Shown: one piece after another, positions 33,601 to 40,640 of the stretch
How positions within the stretch are numbered: the first letter of the stretch is position 1
How the letters are laid out: each line of letters starts with the position of its first letter
Assembly: GCA_963971305.1 (NCBI GenBank)
Contig: OZ020307.1
Span: 11,607,501-11,671,500, forward strand
Direction of reading: 5' to 3'
DNA length: 64,000 bases
DNA from: Arcuatula senhousia
Lineage: Eukaryota; Mollusca; Bivalvia; Mytilida; Mytilidae
Notes under the pieces: model-generated
The model's input: only the letters and a program-made list of their open reading frames with translations
The model's database searches: none
Told to the model about the DNA's origin: nothing
Position numbers and translations under genes: made by a program

Positions 33601-34576
33601 CCCAACAGTTTTTACTATGTTTTGCACCTGTATTCAGCGACAACCTGTCTAACCCGACTAGCAACCATGATTTTAGTTCATAAACGACCATAAATCCTCC
33701 GTTATGCGACTTTTTATTAACCGGAAGTTGTCAGAAAATTGGAAATAATGTACGAAAATCGCCGCGTTTCGTTCCGCGTCAAAAATATACTCCCAAATGG
33801 AAGCAAAAATTTTGAAAGTAAACAGACTACTAGGTGAAGTTTAGCAGCAGGAAGGACTGAATTTCCACATGTAGATTTGTTTATGTATTAAGTTGGCAAT
33901 GATGATTAAAACTGAACAACTCTGGGGATGGAATTCAGTCTCATCGTCATAATAAACAATCTGTTCGACACACTTTCAAATGTCAATGGTGGATGAATTA
34001 TAAAATCAAAGGTTAGTTCATTCAGTCCTCTAAAATTACTTTAGCCCTTACAACTCTTGGAATTGGTAAACAGTTTTATCAGTATAATAATTTATCTGTC
34101 CCTTAAACTTTGAGTTTTTACTGGTGAATGAACTATATTTACATATACTCAGTAGCTGCATGTTGGTAAATATATGTATATAAATGATATATGTATTTAC
34201 ATCAATTCATAGGTTATTCCTACATGAAGCTGCCATCGTAAATTATTTTGCCCCTTAGGCCTTACAGTACCTTGCATGCATACAAAAAAAACTTAAGATT
34301 TTGGCATGGATAGTATGACCGATTCCAAACCTGTATTCAGTGACCACCTGTCTTATGTGACCTTTTTTACCTTGTCCCTTCAAGGGTCACTTAAGACAGG
34401 TTTGACTGTAGTGCAAGTCAAAAAGGTTTAATATTTCAAAGTAAATATTTTAAAGTTTTACCCTTTTCTAGTAATTTTCTAAGTCTTCTTTTATTTCCAT
34501 TTCTTGCTGCGTTATGGTACTCAGAACCAAGCTTGTCTGATGAATCAAAAGTTCCTAAGTTGATAATTGATTCCAT
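642..34576 (-). CDS. TEX14: TEX14-like ankyrin-repeat pseudokinase, 21 coding exons
   Basis: Exons (high to low): 34576-34462, 31405-31291, 28491-28228, 27075-26961, 26566-26442, 26147-26046, 21845-21722, 21274-21105, 20718-20561, 19758-19562, 19032-18806, 18164-18066, 17526-17401, 16796-16515, 16187-16103, 11137-11068, 10650-10555, 10008-9886, 3628-3540, 3133-2705, 821-642. Every internal border is AG/GT and the phases chain into one frame of 3,291 nt (about 1,096 aa). Ankyrin repeats lie at about residues 20-115, including GGDLRLHD. A QSMGFGK segment leads into a kinase-like domain (about 205-500). A low-complexity basic/Pro/Ser tail follows. Order and local motifs match TEX14, which in vertebrates builds germ-cell intercellular bridges by blocking abscission. 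The ATG opens exon 1 directly before the first repeat. The 3' end is uncertain: exon 20 could read on to a stop at 2663. Small exons may be missed in the 4-6 kb introns. Confidence 0.85.
968..1279 (+). repeat. Degenerate dispersed repeat, same family as 20077-20453
   Basis: Shares phrases with the copy at 20077-20453 (GACAGGCCTGAA, TTTCAGATCATT, GAGGAAAGCTT, CATAATGCC...GGCATAAAA) at reduced identity. It lies in the last TEX14 intron or 3' region. Function unknown. Confidence 0.6.
2295..2489. mobile_element. MITE with CTGTGGWTTCAT termini and TA target site
   Basis: The left end CTGTGGTTTCATTATCAT and the right end ATAAATGAATCCACAG are inverted copies flanked by TA. The interior carries inverted CCCACGAAAAT/ATTTTCGTGGG blocks. 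Size, TIR and TA duplication fit a Tc1/mariner-type MITE. It lies within the intron between exons 20 and 21. Confidence 0.7.
2653..2658 (-). terminator. Candidate AATAAA polyadenylation signal for an alternative TEX14 end
   Basis: AATAAA on the minus strand lies only a few bases after an in-frame TAG (2665-2663), which is reached if exon 20 is not spliced at 2705. The short isoform would end GKKSRT and have about 1,050 residues. The very short 3' UTR makes this uncertain. Confidence 0.35.
3214..3235. repeat. TA dinucleotide microsatellite
   Basis: About 11 TA units in the intron between exons 19 and 20. Likely length-polymorphic. Confidence 0.9.
5105..6177. mobile_element. TIR element (AGGGCCCCGC ends) with about 168-bp internal repeats
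   Basis: AGGGCCCCGCGG at the left end matches the reverse complement of the right end (GCGGGGCCCT). Inside are five tandem units of about 168 bp, marked by CAAAGTCCAATTCTCAAAAT at about 5238, 5407, 5574, 5745 and 5911, then a GACGGACGGACA microsatellite. It sits inside the 493-bp array of the pearl-like element, so it is younger. No protein is encoded. Confidence 0.75.
7578..7640 (+). mobile_element. 63-bp SINE/LINE tail insertion with 11-bp target duplication
   Basis: The flanking host sequence AGAGGACATCC is duplicated exactly (567-577 and 641-651 of the 7 kb line). Between the copies lies 63 bp with GACGTTAAACTCCCC followed by TCAG repeats, a tail type typical of molluscan retroposons. 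The exact duplication shows insertion by target-primed reverse transcription of a very short 3' end. Confidence 0.75.
7993..9143 (+). repeat. Dispersed repeat with CCGCAAAAAATTTGCGG start and internal duplications
   Basis: Starts with the palindromic CCGCAAAAAATTTGCGG and ends near GCGCTCGGTGAAGCTTTTTA. A GCGCTCGGCGAAGC end is also seen at about 46220. The interior has several diverged units with AGGGGCCAAAAGGGGCC and GTTTCCACAATAACTT. Non-coding, in the intron between exons 18 and 19. Confidence 0.65.
9144..9885. other. Intron sequence without recognised content
   Basis: AT-rich part of the exon 18/19 intron with poly-A and poly-T runs. I see no exon or element I can name. Confidence 0.5.
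12867..15615 (+). mobile_element. piggyBac-like relic with TTAA target duplication (level 3)
   Basis: TTAA flanks both ends (12863-12866 and 15616-15619). Removing the insert restores the uninterrupted pearl core (CACCTTTAA/GGGGCCGTAACCCC). Termini are CCCTTAGCCTGC and, inverted, CCCTTCAGCTGC. A subterminal direct repeat GCTACGYGCGACWATTGTCG is present. A broken frame begins MADVN then stop then SDDEEVINF near 13133. It resembles an acidic transposase N-terminus, but I cannot confirm a piggyBac catalytic domain. A hAT-like element sits within it. Confidence 0.65.
13826..15136. mobile_element. hAT-like non-autonomous element, 8-bp TSD (level 4)
   Basis: GTCATAAC is duplicated exactly at 13818-13825 and 15137-15144. 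Termini are CAGGCCTGGGGT and ACCCCAGGCCTG. Subterminal regions on both sides are packed with GTAATGCAATGCATTAC-type motifs. An 8-bp TSD, CA...TG ends and dense subterminal repeats are hallmarks of hAT elements. No transposase frame remains. Length is 1,311 bp. Confidence 0.85.
16888..17091. mobile_element. MITE with TGGCCGGATTTC inverted termini
   Basis: TGGCCGGATTTC and GAAATCCGGCCA are inverted ends of a 204-bp element. The interior phrase GCTGTATACCAAATATCAAG is shared with related or partial copies at 22010-22250, 22848-23222, 25456-25613 and 27994-28185. It lies in the exon 13/14 intron of TEX14. Confidence 0.8.
20077..20453 (+). repeat. Dispersed repeat (GTGTCCATGGGACAC ... CGGGGGCATAAA)
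   Basis: Starts with the palindrome GTGTCCATGGGACAC and ends CGCGGGGGCATAAA. Two diverged units of about 150 bp carry TTTCAAGTCATTCCCAT and GAGAAAAGCTTGACG. Non-coding; in the exon 9/10 intron of TEX14. Confidence 0.7.
22010..22250 (-). mobile_element. Partial MITE (TGGCCGGATTTC family), inverted orientation
   Basis: Opens TGGCCAGATTTC and shares the family's GGTATACAGCATCAGGGTGG phrase in inverted orientation, with a G9 run. It is cut at its end by the TIR element starting at 22251. A glycine-rich open frame here is repeat sequence, not a gene. Confidence 0.7.
22848..23222 (-). repeat. MITE copy interrupted by an ATCCCGGAATCCCG repeat
   Basis: A diverged TGGCCGGATTTC-family copy (GCCGAATTTATCGTAGTG ... 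CACTTCCTGTTTAACG). It is split at about 22993-23179 by a short repeat of ATCCCGGAATCCCGAAC units bounded by GGGGGT/ACCCCC runs. Confidence 0.6.
23480..23615 (+). repeat. Dispersed repeat with GACGAAACGCGCGTC
   Basis: Contains GATGAGTCTTGAATAGACGAAACGCGCGTC. A weaker relative lies at about 10915-11000 (GATGACTCTTCAATAGACTAAAC). Common-looking intronic repeat with no coding content. Confidence 0.5.
24190..24700 (+). repeat. Dispersed repeat with ATGTTAAAGAACCCT motif
   Basis: More GC-rich than its surroundings and bounded by AT-rich DNA. Carries CGCATGTTAAAGAACCCTCT, a phrase of widespread molluscan repeats. It may be a SINE-like unit, but I cannot place promoter boxes with confidence. Confidence 0.4.
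25456..25613 (-). mobile_element. Partial MITE (TGGCCGGATTTC family)
   Basis: Ends GAAATCTGGCCA and contains GGTATACAGCTTCAGGGTG. The left end is missing at the border with the 22251-25455 element. Confidence 0.65.
27188..27920 (+). mobile_element. GTCTCGCC-hairpin element with three tandem units of about 177 bp
   Basis: Starts ACAAGAGTTAACACTAAAGT then ATGTCTCGCCTG, and ends CAGGCGAGACAAAAA. Three units carry CAACCGGAAAATCAAGGTCA, with starts near 27359, 27533 and 27709. Before the 3' end is a GC-rich palindrome (GCCGGCACCGCCGGC). It belongs to the same family as 53738-54304 and 61811-62595. In the exon 3/4 intron of TEX14. Confidence 0.75.
27994..28185 (+). mobile_element. MITE copy (TGGCCGGATTTC family)
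   Basis: Diverged left end TGGCAGGATTAC and intact right end GAAATCCGGCCA, with the family phrase GATGCTGTATACCAAATATC. It lies 43 bp downstream of exon 3 (28228) in the TEX14 intron. Confidence 0.7.
28746..31102. mobile_element. hAT-like element, 8-bp TSD, carrying a pearl-like insert
   Basis: GTACATAT is duplicated exactly at 28738-28745 and 31103-31110. Termini are CAAGGGTCTGGAAA and TTTCCAGACCCTTG. Subterminal GGTCATTTTTGTCCG/CGGTCATATTTGCCGG-type repeats appear at both ends. Without the insert (29364-30831) the element is about 890 bp and encodes nothing. It fills the exon 2/3 intron of TEX14. Confidence 0.85.
29364..30831 (+). mobile_element. Pearl/Helitron-like element, copy 3
   Basis: Starts ACAAGAGGCTCCCAGGAGCC. 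Ends with the hairpin GACCCTTCGGGTC, then AGATGAGCTAA. The core has about 2.5 units of roughly 480 bp (GGGCAATAACTCCTAMAWGG; CCACATCAGTTCTA) and a GGACGAC array before the 3' end. Inserted inside the hAT-like element. Confidence 0.85.
31930..33491. mobile_element. PIF/Harbinger-like element, TTA target duplication
   Basis: TTA flanks both ends (31927-31929 and 33492-33494). Termini GGCCACACCAAATTAATT and AATTAATTTGGTGTGGCC are perfect inverted repeats. A 3-bp TTA/TWA duplication is typical of PIF/Harbinger. No transposase frame is visible, and a hAT MITE is nested inside. In the first intron of TEX14. Confidence 0.75.
32839..33113. mobile_element. hAT MITE rich in CGATTAATCGATTAATCGG
   Basis: Flanked by ATTCCAAG and ATTCAAAG (8-bp duplication, one mismatch). 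Ends are TAGTGTTGGGC and, inverted, TAGTGATGTTCC. The interior is dense in CGATTAATCGATTAAT palindromes. Nested within the Harbinger-like element. Confidence 0.75.
33548..34408. mobile_element. mariner/pogo-type MITE, TA target site
   Basis: TA flanks both ends. CAGTCAAACCTGTCTTAA and TTAAGACAGGTTTGACTG are inverted termini, with subterminal repeats of GTATTCAGYGACMACCTGTC. No transposase. It lies between TEX14 exons 1 and 2. Confidence 0.8.
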
Positions 34577-34930
34577 TTAGAGAGATTTACTGCTAAAGAG
34601 ATATATTATCTCTTTAAATTTTCCATACTTATAGTATCTCTTCCTAAAAAATAGTGAAAAATTCATATTAATTATAGTGAAATAAATAAAAGCTATTGGA
34701 TGCTTACCCTAAACCTAATTTTCAAGGGACTCCCTGATGCCTACTTGATTCAAGGATACTATAAGGGGTCATCTGACAGCTTCGACCCAATGGAGACTTT
34801 AGTACAGCTAATTAAGAATTCATGAGCTGAACTTTTCTCATAATGTTCATCAAACCAAGAAAATAATTGATTCCAGTATTTAGCAGAAAAAATTATAATA
34901 AAATCAGCAAAGTGGTGTGAACTCGTCACA

Positions 34931-35145
34931 GCTAGAGCATGGTGGCCAAGTGGTTAAGGCACTGGACTTTAAATCACAGGTCGACACCTCTGTGCCTGTG
35001 GGTTCAAGCCCCACACATGTCAAAGTTTCCCGTCACCTAATTTGCTTGTGGGTTTCACAGATTTTCTGTCTGGAATATCGGCTTTCCTCCCTCACACAAA
35101 CCTGGAGACAGAGCAAGGGCCTCATATTAGCCAAATCATAGATAT
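34931..35145 (+). mobile_element. tRNA-derived SINE
   Basis: The head has a pol III A box (TGGCCAAGTGG, about 34943) and a B box (GGTTCAAGCCC, 35001) in tRNA Leu/Ser-like spacing. A tRNA-unrelated body follows (TCGGCTTTCCTCCC...CAAGGGCC). A body of the same family lies inverted at 35693-35835. The acceptor stem does not pair properly, so it is not a functional tRNA gene. Confidence 0.75.
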
Positions 35146-35344
35146 GATATACATTCTATGGCCAAACAGTGTGACTGTGGGCACATCAGCAATGTGTAGT
35201 CACCAACATTACCTACCTTATCAATATGGCTTTAGTAATTATAGTTCTTGCCATGTTGCTTACTCTTTAACACTGTTTAATGATACAGACAGTCACACAA
35301 TACGGAATCAGCTCTATTTTGTATAGCCAGTTTTATGCAATCAT

Positions 35345-35530
35345 GAGGGTGTCACAGCCCTTTTGTTACACGGTATTCCATGCTTTTTAAAGGGTATTCG
35401 GTACGCCAAAGTGACTGTGTGGTACACAGCACGCGATGTTCGGAATTTTTAGGCTTTAGGTACGTGTATGCCGTGATCTATAGAGTATTTGGTATTCCGG
35501 GGGCGGGGGTTGTGTCTTGTGACACCCCCA
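35345..35530. mobile_element. Short MITE with GGGTGTCACA termini
   Basis: GAGGGTGTCACA and TGTGACACCCCC bound about 185 bp with repeated GTATTC/GGTATTCC phrases. TSD unclear. Confidence 0.5.
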
Positions 35531-35692
35531 ATCATTGACTGAGGTCTGAGCAGCTTGAAATAAAAGGTAAAGGTAAAGGTAAGATTTATTTAACGTTGGT
35601 GAGTACACATCAGTGATGTGATGTGCACACAAGTCAAACAATTAACATAAGCTCTGAAGAGCTTTTGACCGCCGGCAAGATTAACGACCGTT

Positions 35693-35835
35693 TGGCTTAT
35701 ACTAGGAGGCCCTTGCATGGTCGCCAGGCTTGTCAGGCTTGTGTGGGAGGAAAGCCTGATATTCCAAGCTGGAAAATCGGTGAAACCCACGAGCAACGGT
35801 AGGTGCCTGGAAACCTTGATATATGTGTGGGTTAA
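35693..35835 (-). mobile_element. Inverted partial SINE body
   Basis: The reverse complement matches the body of the SINE at 34931-35145 (CCCACACAT...GGGTTTCAC...GGCTTTCCTCCCACAC...CAAGGGCCTCCTAG), but the tRNA head is absent. The GGTAAA repeats at about 35565 may be a retroposon tail. Confidence 0.65.
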
Positions 35836-36310
35836 ATATTTCAACAACAACAAAAAACAAATTATTGGCAGAGCCAGAGAGCAGACCAGCACTCGCAATC
35901 TCAATGTCAGGAAATAAGTAGCTGTTATCGATAAAATACACAATTTTGCCTGGTATTATATGGACTAGAGAACAAGATTTTTGTTTTGAAAGTTATCTAA
36001 AATTGTGTACCTTTTTACCAAAACAAAATTACAGACGATGATTGTCTCGTGCATATTGCCGCTTTAAAACTTTAAAAGGGGAGGTAATTCAAAAGGCAGT
36101 GGCTTTCATATACGAGCGTGTAATAATAGTAATGATTGAAAACCCTGCATCCGGCTAAAGGTACAATTAGACATAGAAATACATTTAATAAGATAAGCAA
36201 GAACACTTAAACAGAAAATGAAAACCACCTTCTATCTGTCTGTCTGTATGGGTACGTCGTAGACTACCAGTTGATGGTCTCTTATACGACGGGTGCTAGG
36301 ACGCATGTAA

Positions 36311-39300
36311 TTAATCGCACTGACAGCAGGTGTGGATTGCTGTCTTGAAGGCTGCCACTGTATTTGAGTTTACTATTTCGTTGGCTAGGTTGTTCCACTC
36401 TATGGCTGTTTTAACGAAATACGAGTGTTTATAAGTTTCTGATCTTGCTTGTGGCACTATAACACTTTTGTTGTTCTTGCGTGATTGTCTTGTAATTATA
36501 TTGGTTGTTTCACAGTTGGCGTATGATGTTGGGCGGATCTGGCGTTTTCCTTGGTGTAGGTTAATGAATTCGGAAGCTGGTATAGCTGGTACCTGCCCTT
36601 CCACCACCTTGTAGAAGAAGACCAGTCTTTGTTGTTTTCGTCTTTCTTCTAGTGGCTGGAGTTCTAGCTGTTCCATCATTTTGGCTATGCATCCTTCCTC
36701 CCTGGATTTATAATCTTTGGTAATAAATCTCGCTCCTCGCCGTTGTATTCTTTCCAATTGGTCAATGTCTTTCTTTAAATATGGGTCCCACACTATGGCG
36801 CCGTATTCCATGATGGATCTGACTAAGGAGATGTAGGCGTTCTTTCTGCATTCTTTAGGGCAGTGTTGTAGGTTCCGCCGTAAGAATCCTAGTGTGGAGC
36901 TGGCTTTCTTTGCTATGTTGTTAATATGGGTATTCCATTTTAGGTCTTCTGATATTTGTAATCCTAAGTATGGGTTGGTGTTAACTTGTTCAAGTATGTG
37001 GTTGTCCAGTTGGTAGAAATGGTGTTTCTTCTGTTTAATTGAGAGTATGTAGCATTTTTTGGCATTGAAACGCATGCCCCAGTCTGATGCCCATTTTTCT
37101 AGGTTTTTCAGGTCTTGTTGTAGCATGTGATGGTCTTTTATGTTGTTGATTTCTCTGTAGAGCAGACAGTCATCGGCAAAAAGTCTGACTTTAGAATTCA
37201 CCGCTTCTGGTAGATCATTAATATGACAGAGAAATAGGATAGGTCCCAGAACAGTACCTTGCGGGACGCCGGAATCTACGTGGAGTTCTTTGGAGAATGT
37301 TCCTTCAATAGCTACTCTCATTTTCCTGTGCATTAGGAAGTTTTCCAGCCATTGTAAGATTGGTCCTCTGATACCATAACTGTCAAGTTTGTGGAGCAGT
37401 TTTCTATGTGGTACTGTGTCAAACGCTTTTGAGAAGTCCAGTATGGCAATGTCTACTTGTTTGTTCTTTTCATGTGATTTGAGTAGGTCGTCCATGGTAA
37501 CTAGTAGTTGTGTCTCGCAGGAGAATCCTGTTCTGAATCCATGGTTTAATGATGTTAGAACCTTGTTTCTTTCTAGATGTTTCAACATGTGTTTACAGAT
37601 GATGTGCTCAAGTAGTTTGCATGGTACTGATGTTAGTGAGACTGGTCTGTAATTCTCAGCTGCATGTTTATCCCCTTTTTTGTATATGCATGATATATTG
37701 GCATTTCTCCAGTCTGATGGTAGTTCTCCTGTGTCTATTGATTTTTGGTAGATTTTTGTGAGGGCTGGTGCGATTTCATTGGCACATTCCTTAAGGACTC
37801 TGTTAGCAATGTTGTCTGGTCCTGATGCTTTGGATGTTACTAGTGATTTTAGTAGGTCTGCTACTCCTTTTTCTCTGATGGTGAGTTTTGGTATGCTGTT
37901 CCTAACCTTTTGATTTGTGCTTGGCATTGTGTTCGAGGAGTCTTTGGTGAATACTGATTGGAATTGTTGGATCAGTATTTCCGCCTTCTCTTGACTATCT
38001 GTTATTAGGTGGCCATCTTTCTTCAGTGGTGAAACTCCTATGTTGTCCTGTTGTTTAGCCTTGATATATTTCCAGAATGGTTTTGAATTATGGTTTTCCA
38101 TGCCTTCAAGTATGGCAGTGTTGACATAGTCCCATTCGGCTTTCCTCATCTGTTTTCTACATGTTTTTTGGAACTGTCTATATTTGGTCCAGTCTTTTGT
38201 TTTCTTAGCTTTATTGTAGAGGCGTTGTTTTTTCTTTAGCATCTTTTTTGTTTTATGGTTGATCCAAGGTGTCTTGTTGTTTGACTTGATGTTTTTTGAT
38301 GGTATGTTTCTTTCTACACTTTGGTTTAGTAGTCTCTTGAAGTTGGTCCACATAGTTTCCATGTCATCCGCTTTGATTTGATCAGATAACGATTTTAGCT
38401 CTTGTTTCATGTTATCCCAGTTGGCTTTTGAGTAGATGTATATTTTCCTGGGCGGAGTTTTCTGGTAGTGTGGTTTGATGTCCATGTCAGTTACTATGAT
38501 TGCGTGGTCTGATATACCTGGTATATTCGTCGATGACTTGACTAGTGATGGATTGTTGGTGAATAACAGGTCGAGTAAGTTGTTCTCCCTTGTGGGTTCT
38601 TCATGTATTTGTGTCAACCCTTGCGATGTTGAGATTTCTATTAGTGTTTGTTGTATGTTCTTATCTTGGTTGGTGTTTAATAAGCTTAGGTTTGACCAAT
38701 TTATGTCTGGGCAGTTGAAGTCCCCTCCTAGGATGATGCTATTGTATTTGCTGTTGGATATTTTTTGAAGTGATTTAGAGAGTTCTTCCAAATGTTTTGA
38801 GTTTCTTTGTGGCATATAAAAGCATCCGATGAGAGTTGGTTTGTGGTTTTTGGATTTGATGCTGACCCATTCTATCTCGCAGTCAGTTACAAAGTTGACT
38901 TCTTCTGTTGAGATGATGTCTTTGTTAGTCATTATAAATACTCCTCCTCCTAGTGTTCCTCTATCATTGCGGTATACTGAATAGTTGTCTGGGAATACTT
39001 CGCTCGATTTAATGGCATCTTTGGTTGGATTTTTGCCTGGTTTTACTCCTTTCAGCCATGATTCAGTGCCTAGTACTATGTCTGGTTTTGTGTATTCTAA
39101 GGTTGCTTGGAACTCTGATTTTTTGTCTTTAATACTTCTGCAATTGACAGTGAGAATCCGAAGGTTTGTTTTCTTTTGGATGTTGAAAGAGAATGTAGTG
39201 TTGTTATTTGATGTACTAGTATTACGTCTCTTCCCTTGTCCTTGGTGCTTGGGACTACTAGTTGTTGTTGGTGCGAATGTTGTGTTTGATGTGAATGAGT

Positions 39301-39781
39301 CCACCAGTGGGTCATAATAGTTGGTCGTGTCTAGCTCATATGTATGGTATGTGAATGAAGTTACGTTGATGCTGTCACATTTACAGCATAGCCACTGTAC
39401 GTTTGATCTTTGTAGTAGTTCATAGTCTTCAGTGCATAACTCTATACATGATTTGTGGTGCCAAATATTACAGTTGTCACAGCAGACCCCTTCGCATTTC
39501 CAGGTTACAGGTGATTCGCATAGTCCACAGGGAAAGATTGATTTGTTGCTTGCTTTTGGTCCTGGGTTTAGTTCAATATCTCCTGCTTGTGATAGTATGA
39601 GTATGATCAAGTTGGTGTTTATGTTGTTGTTTGTTGGAAGATCAATTGGTCTACGTCCCCAATGTCCTAGCTTTCTGTTTATTAGGCAGGATGTCAATTG
39701 TTGTGTCTCCCATGAGTTCGGATGTTGAAGGTTTATGCTAGCACTAACTAGGAAGGTGAGAAGTAGCAATCCTGTAAACAT
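36311..39781 (-). CDS. LINE A ORF2: 2A leader, PHD finger, endonuclease, reverse transcriptase
   Basis: 1,156 aa with no internal stop. Residues 1-18 are a hydrophobic signal-like start (MFTGLLLLTFLVSASINL). A second hydrophobic patch (LIILILSQAG) runs into DIELNPGP (68-75), the 2A ribosome-skipping consensus. Next comes a PHD-type Cys/His finger (about 85-135). The AP-type endonuclease (about 205-430) has VNCRSIK, GTESWL, GGDFN and SDH. The reverse transcriptase (about 690-960) has YRPVSLTS, DFSKAFD (about 780), SGVPQGTVLGP and FADD (about 867). The C-terminal region matches that of LINE B. PHD and esterase domains are known in CR1-like elements. All visible catalytic motifs are intact, so it may be recently active. 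It would cut target DNA and copy its RNA in the nucleus. Product N-termini would differ if 2A works. Confidence 0.95.
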   Translation of the reverse strand: MFTGLLLLTFLVSASINLQHPNSWETQQLTSCLINRKLGHWGRRPIDLPTNNNINTNLIILILSQAGDIELNPGPKASNKSIFPCGLCESPVTWKCEGVCCDNCNIWHHKSCIELCTEDYELLQRSNVQWLCCKCDSINVTSFTYHTYELDTTNYYDPLVDSFTSNTTFAPTTTSSPKHQGQGKRRNTSTSNNNTTFSFNIQKKTNLRILTVNCRSIKDKKSEFQATLEYTKPDIVLGTESWLKGVKPGKNPTKDAIKSSEVFPDNYSVYRNDRGTLGGGVFIMTNKDIISTEEVNFVTDCEIEWVSIKSKNHKPTLIGCFYMPQRNSKHLEELSKSLQKISNSKYNSIILGGDFNCPDINWSNLSLLNTNQDKNIQQTLIEISTSQGLTQIHEEPTRENNLLDLLFTNNPSLVKSSTNIPGISDHAIIVTDMDIKPHYQKTPPRKIYIYSKANWDNMKQELKSLSDQIKADDMETMWTNFKRLLNQSVERNIPSKNIKSNNKTPWINHKTKKMLKKKQRLYNKAKKTKDWTKYRQFQKTCRKQMRKAEWDYVNTAILEGMENHNSKPFWKYIKAKQQDNIGVSPLKKDGHLITDSQEKAEILIQQFQSVFTKDSSNTMPSTNQKVRNSIPKLTIREKGVADLLKSLVTSKASGPDNIANRVLKECANEIAPALTKIYQKSIDTGELPSDWRNANISCIYKKGDKHAAENYRPVSLTSVPCKLLEHIICKHMLKHLERNKVLTSLNHGFRTGFSCETQLLVTMDDLLKSHEKNKQVDIAILDFSKAFDTVPHRKLLHKLDSYGIRGPILQWLENFLMHRKMRVAIEGTFSKELHVDSGVPQGTVLGPILFLCHINDLPEAVNSKVRLFADDCLLYREINNIKDHHMLQQDLKNLEKWASDWGMRFNAKKCYILSIKQKKHHFYQLDNHILEQVNTNPYLGLQISEDLKWNTHINNIAKKASSTLGFLRRNLQHCPKECRKNAYISLVRSIMEYGAIVWDPYLKKDIDQLERIQRRGARFITKDYKSREEGCIAKMMEQLELQPLEERRKQQRLVFFYKVVEGQVPAIPASEFINLHQGKRQIRPTSYANCETTNIITRQSRKNNKSVIVPQARSETYKHSYFVKTAIEWNNLANEIVNSNTVAAFKTAIHTCCQCD

Positions 39782-39913
39782 TTCTGGGTTGTGGTTGATA
39801 TCGATTGGTTGTTATTGTATTATGCTGTCTCAGTTTAGACTATTCACACCCAGTTTCTGCTGGTGTAGCTTGGAAAGCCCAAGCTGACCAACTTACTTCT
39901 GAATGGAGGTTGT

Positions 39914-40640
39914 CTATTGTTCTGATCTACAGTCTGAGGCTGTTGTCTCTGATATCTTTCTAATCCAACGTTTGGCAAGGATGCTATCTGGGTGAATTCC
40001 GTCTACGTAGAGTGTGAAGTTGGTTCTTTTGGTTTTTGATGGTTTCCTGTTCTTGCCTTTCTTGACGGTTGATGTAAACACCAAATCTATGCTGAAAGAT
40101 GGTGAGTGATGTTTTTCTATCTCGTTGATTGTTCTTGCTTTGCTGTTCAATAGGTATATTTGTCGTTCTAGCTCTTGGTCTTGGTCGTTAAATGTATCCG
40201 GTGTATCGTGACCTTTATATTTGTTGTATTGTTTGATTGAGTAGACAGGGATTTCTAGAATAGTGATTTTACAGTTGCTGTAGCTATGGATAAGGTTGAC
40301 AAAATCTTTGTAGTAGTTCTCAATGTGTTCTACTGTTTCGTTGCCTTGTTGTGACGTCAGTGAGATGTATTTTTTGTTTTTGGTGGTGAGGTCACACGTT
40401 CCAAGCCAAATGTATATCCAGAGGGGACCACGGTTGAAGAGTTCTTGACTGATGTTGTTTTCTAACCAGGTGTAGCGGTTTTCTATCTTGTCAGAACTTT
40501 TTGCCCACCACCCTTTCAAGGCCGGGCCTGTCAGTTTCACAATTTTTGGAGTTTAAAATGTGCGAAAATCACAATCACCAAGGAAGGTGGTGCCTAAAAT
40601 GTGTACAAAGTGGCTAGCCTACGATTACCTGGTTTTACCT
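39914..40640 (-). pseudogene. LINE A ORF1, SGNH esterase-like, decayed
   Basis: A 208-codon frame (GTG at 40540 down to the stop at 39914) reads KLTGPALKGWWAKSS, then YIWLGTCDL, and near the end YVDGIHPDS. This recalls the GxND and DxxH blocks of SGNH hydrolases, which occur in ORF1 of CR1-like LINEs. The same frame continues upstream (LGTTFLGDCDFRTF) across one in-frame TAA at about 40555 and has no ATG. Block I reads GDC rather than GDS and block III GTCD rather than GTND. So it looks inactivated. Assignment is inference from motifs. Confidence 0.65.

Larger units (their letters stand above)
28228..34576 (-). other. TEX14: Ankyrin-repeat block of the TEX14-like gene (exons 1-3)
   Basis: Exon 1 (34462-34576) starts MESIINLGTF and reads into a helix-type repeat (HNAARNGNKRRLRKLLEKG). 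Exon 2 (31291-31405) carries a repeat with GQSPLFCACYFNEEGVVKEL and GANPN. Exon 3 (28228-28491) carries GMTPVHMVAYN and AAGGDLRLHDQTGRTSKEF, then a basic linker. These are three consecutive ankyrin units, a protein-interaction fold. Exons 1, 2 and 4 are all 115 nt long, probably by chance. Confidence 0.85.

Noticed and set aside
34931..35020. A functional tRNA Leu/Ser gene
   Set aside because: A and B boxes are present but the acceptor and anticodon stems pair poorly, and a SINE body follows.
39097..39315. Minus frame overlapping LINE A ORF2 in another phase
   Set aside because: Overlaps the low-complexity Ser/Thr-rich linker; no independent evidence.
37389..39728. Plus-strand frames opposite LINE A ORF2
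   Set aside because: Shadows of the minus-strand ORF with no domain content.
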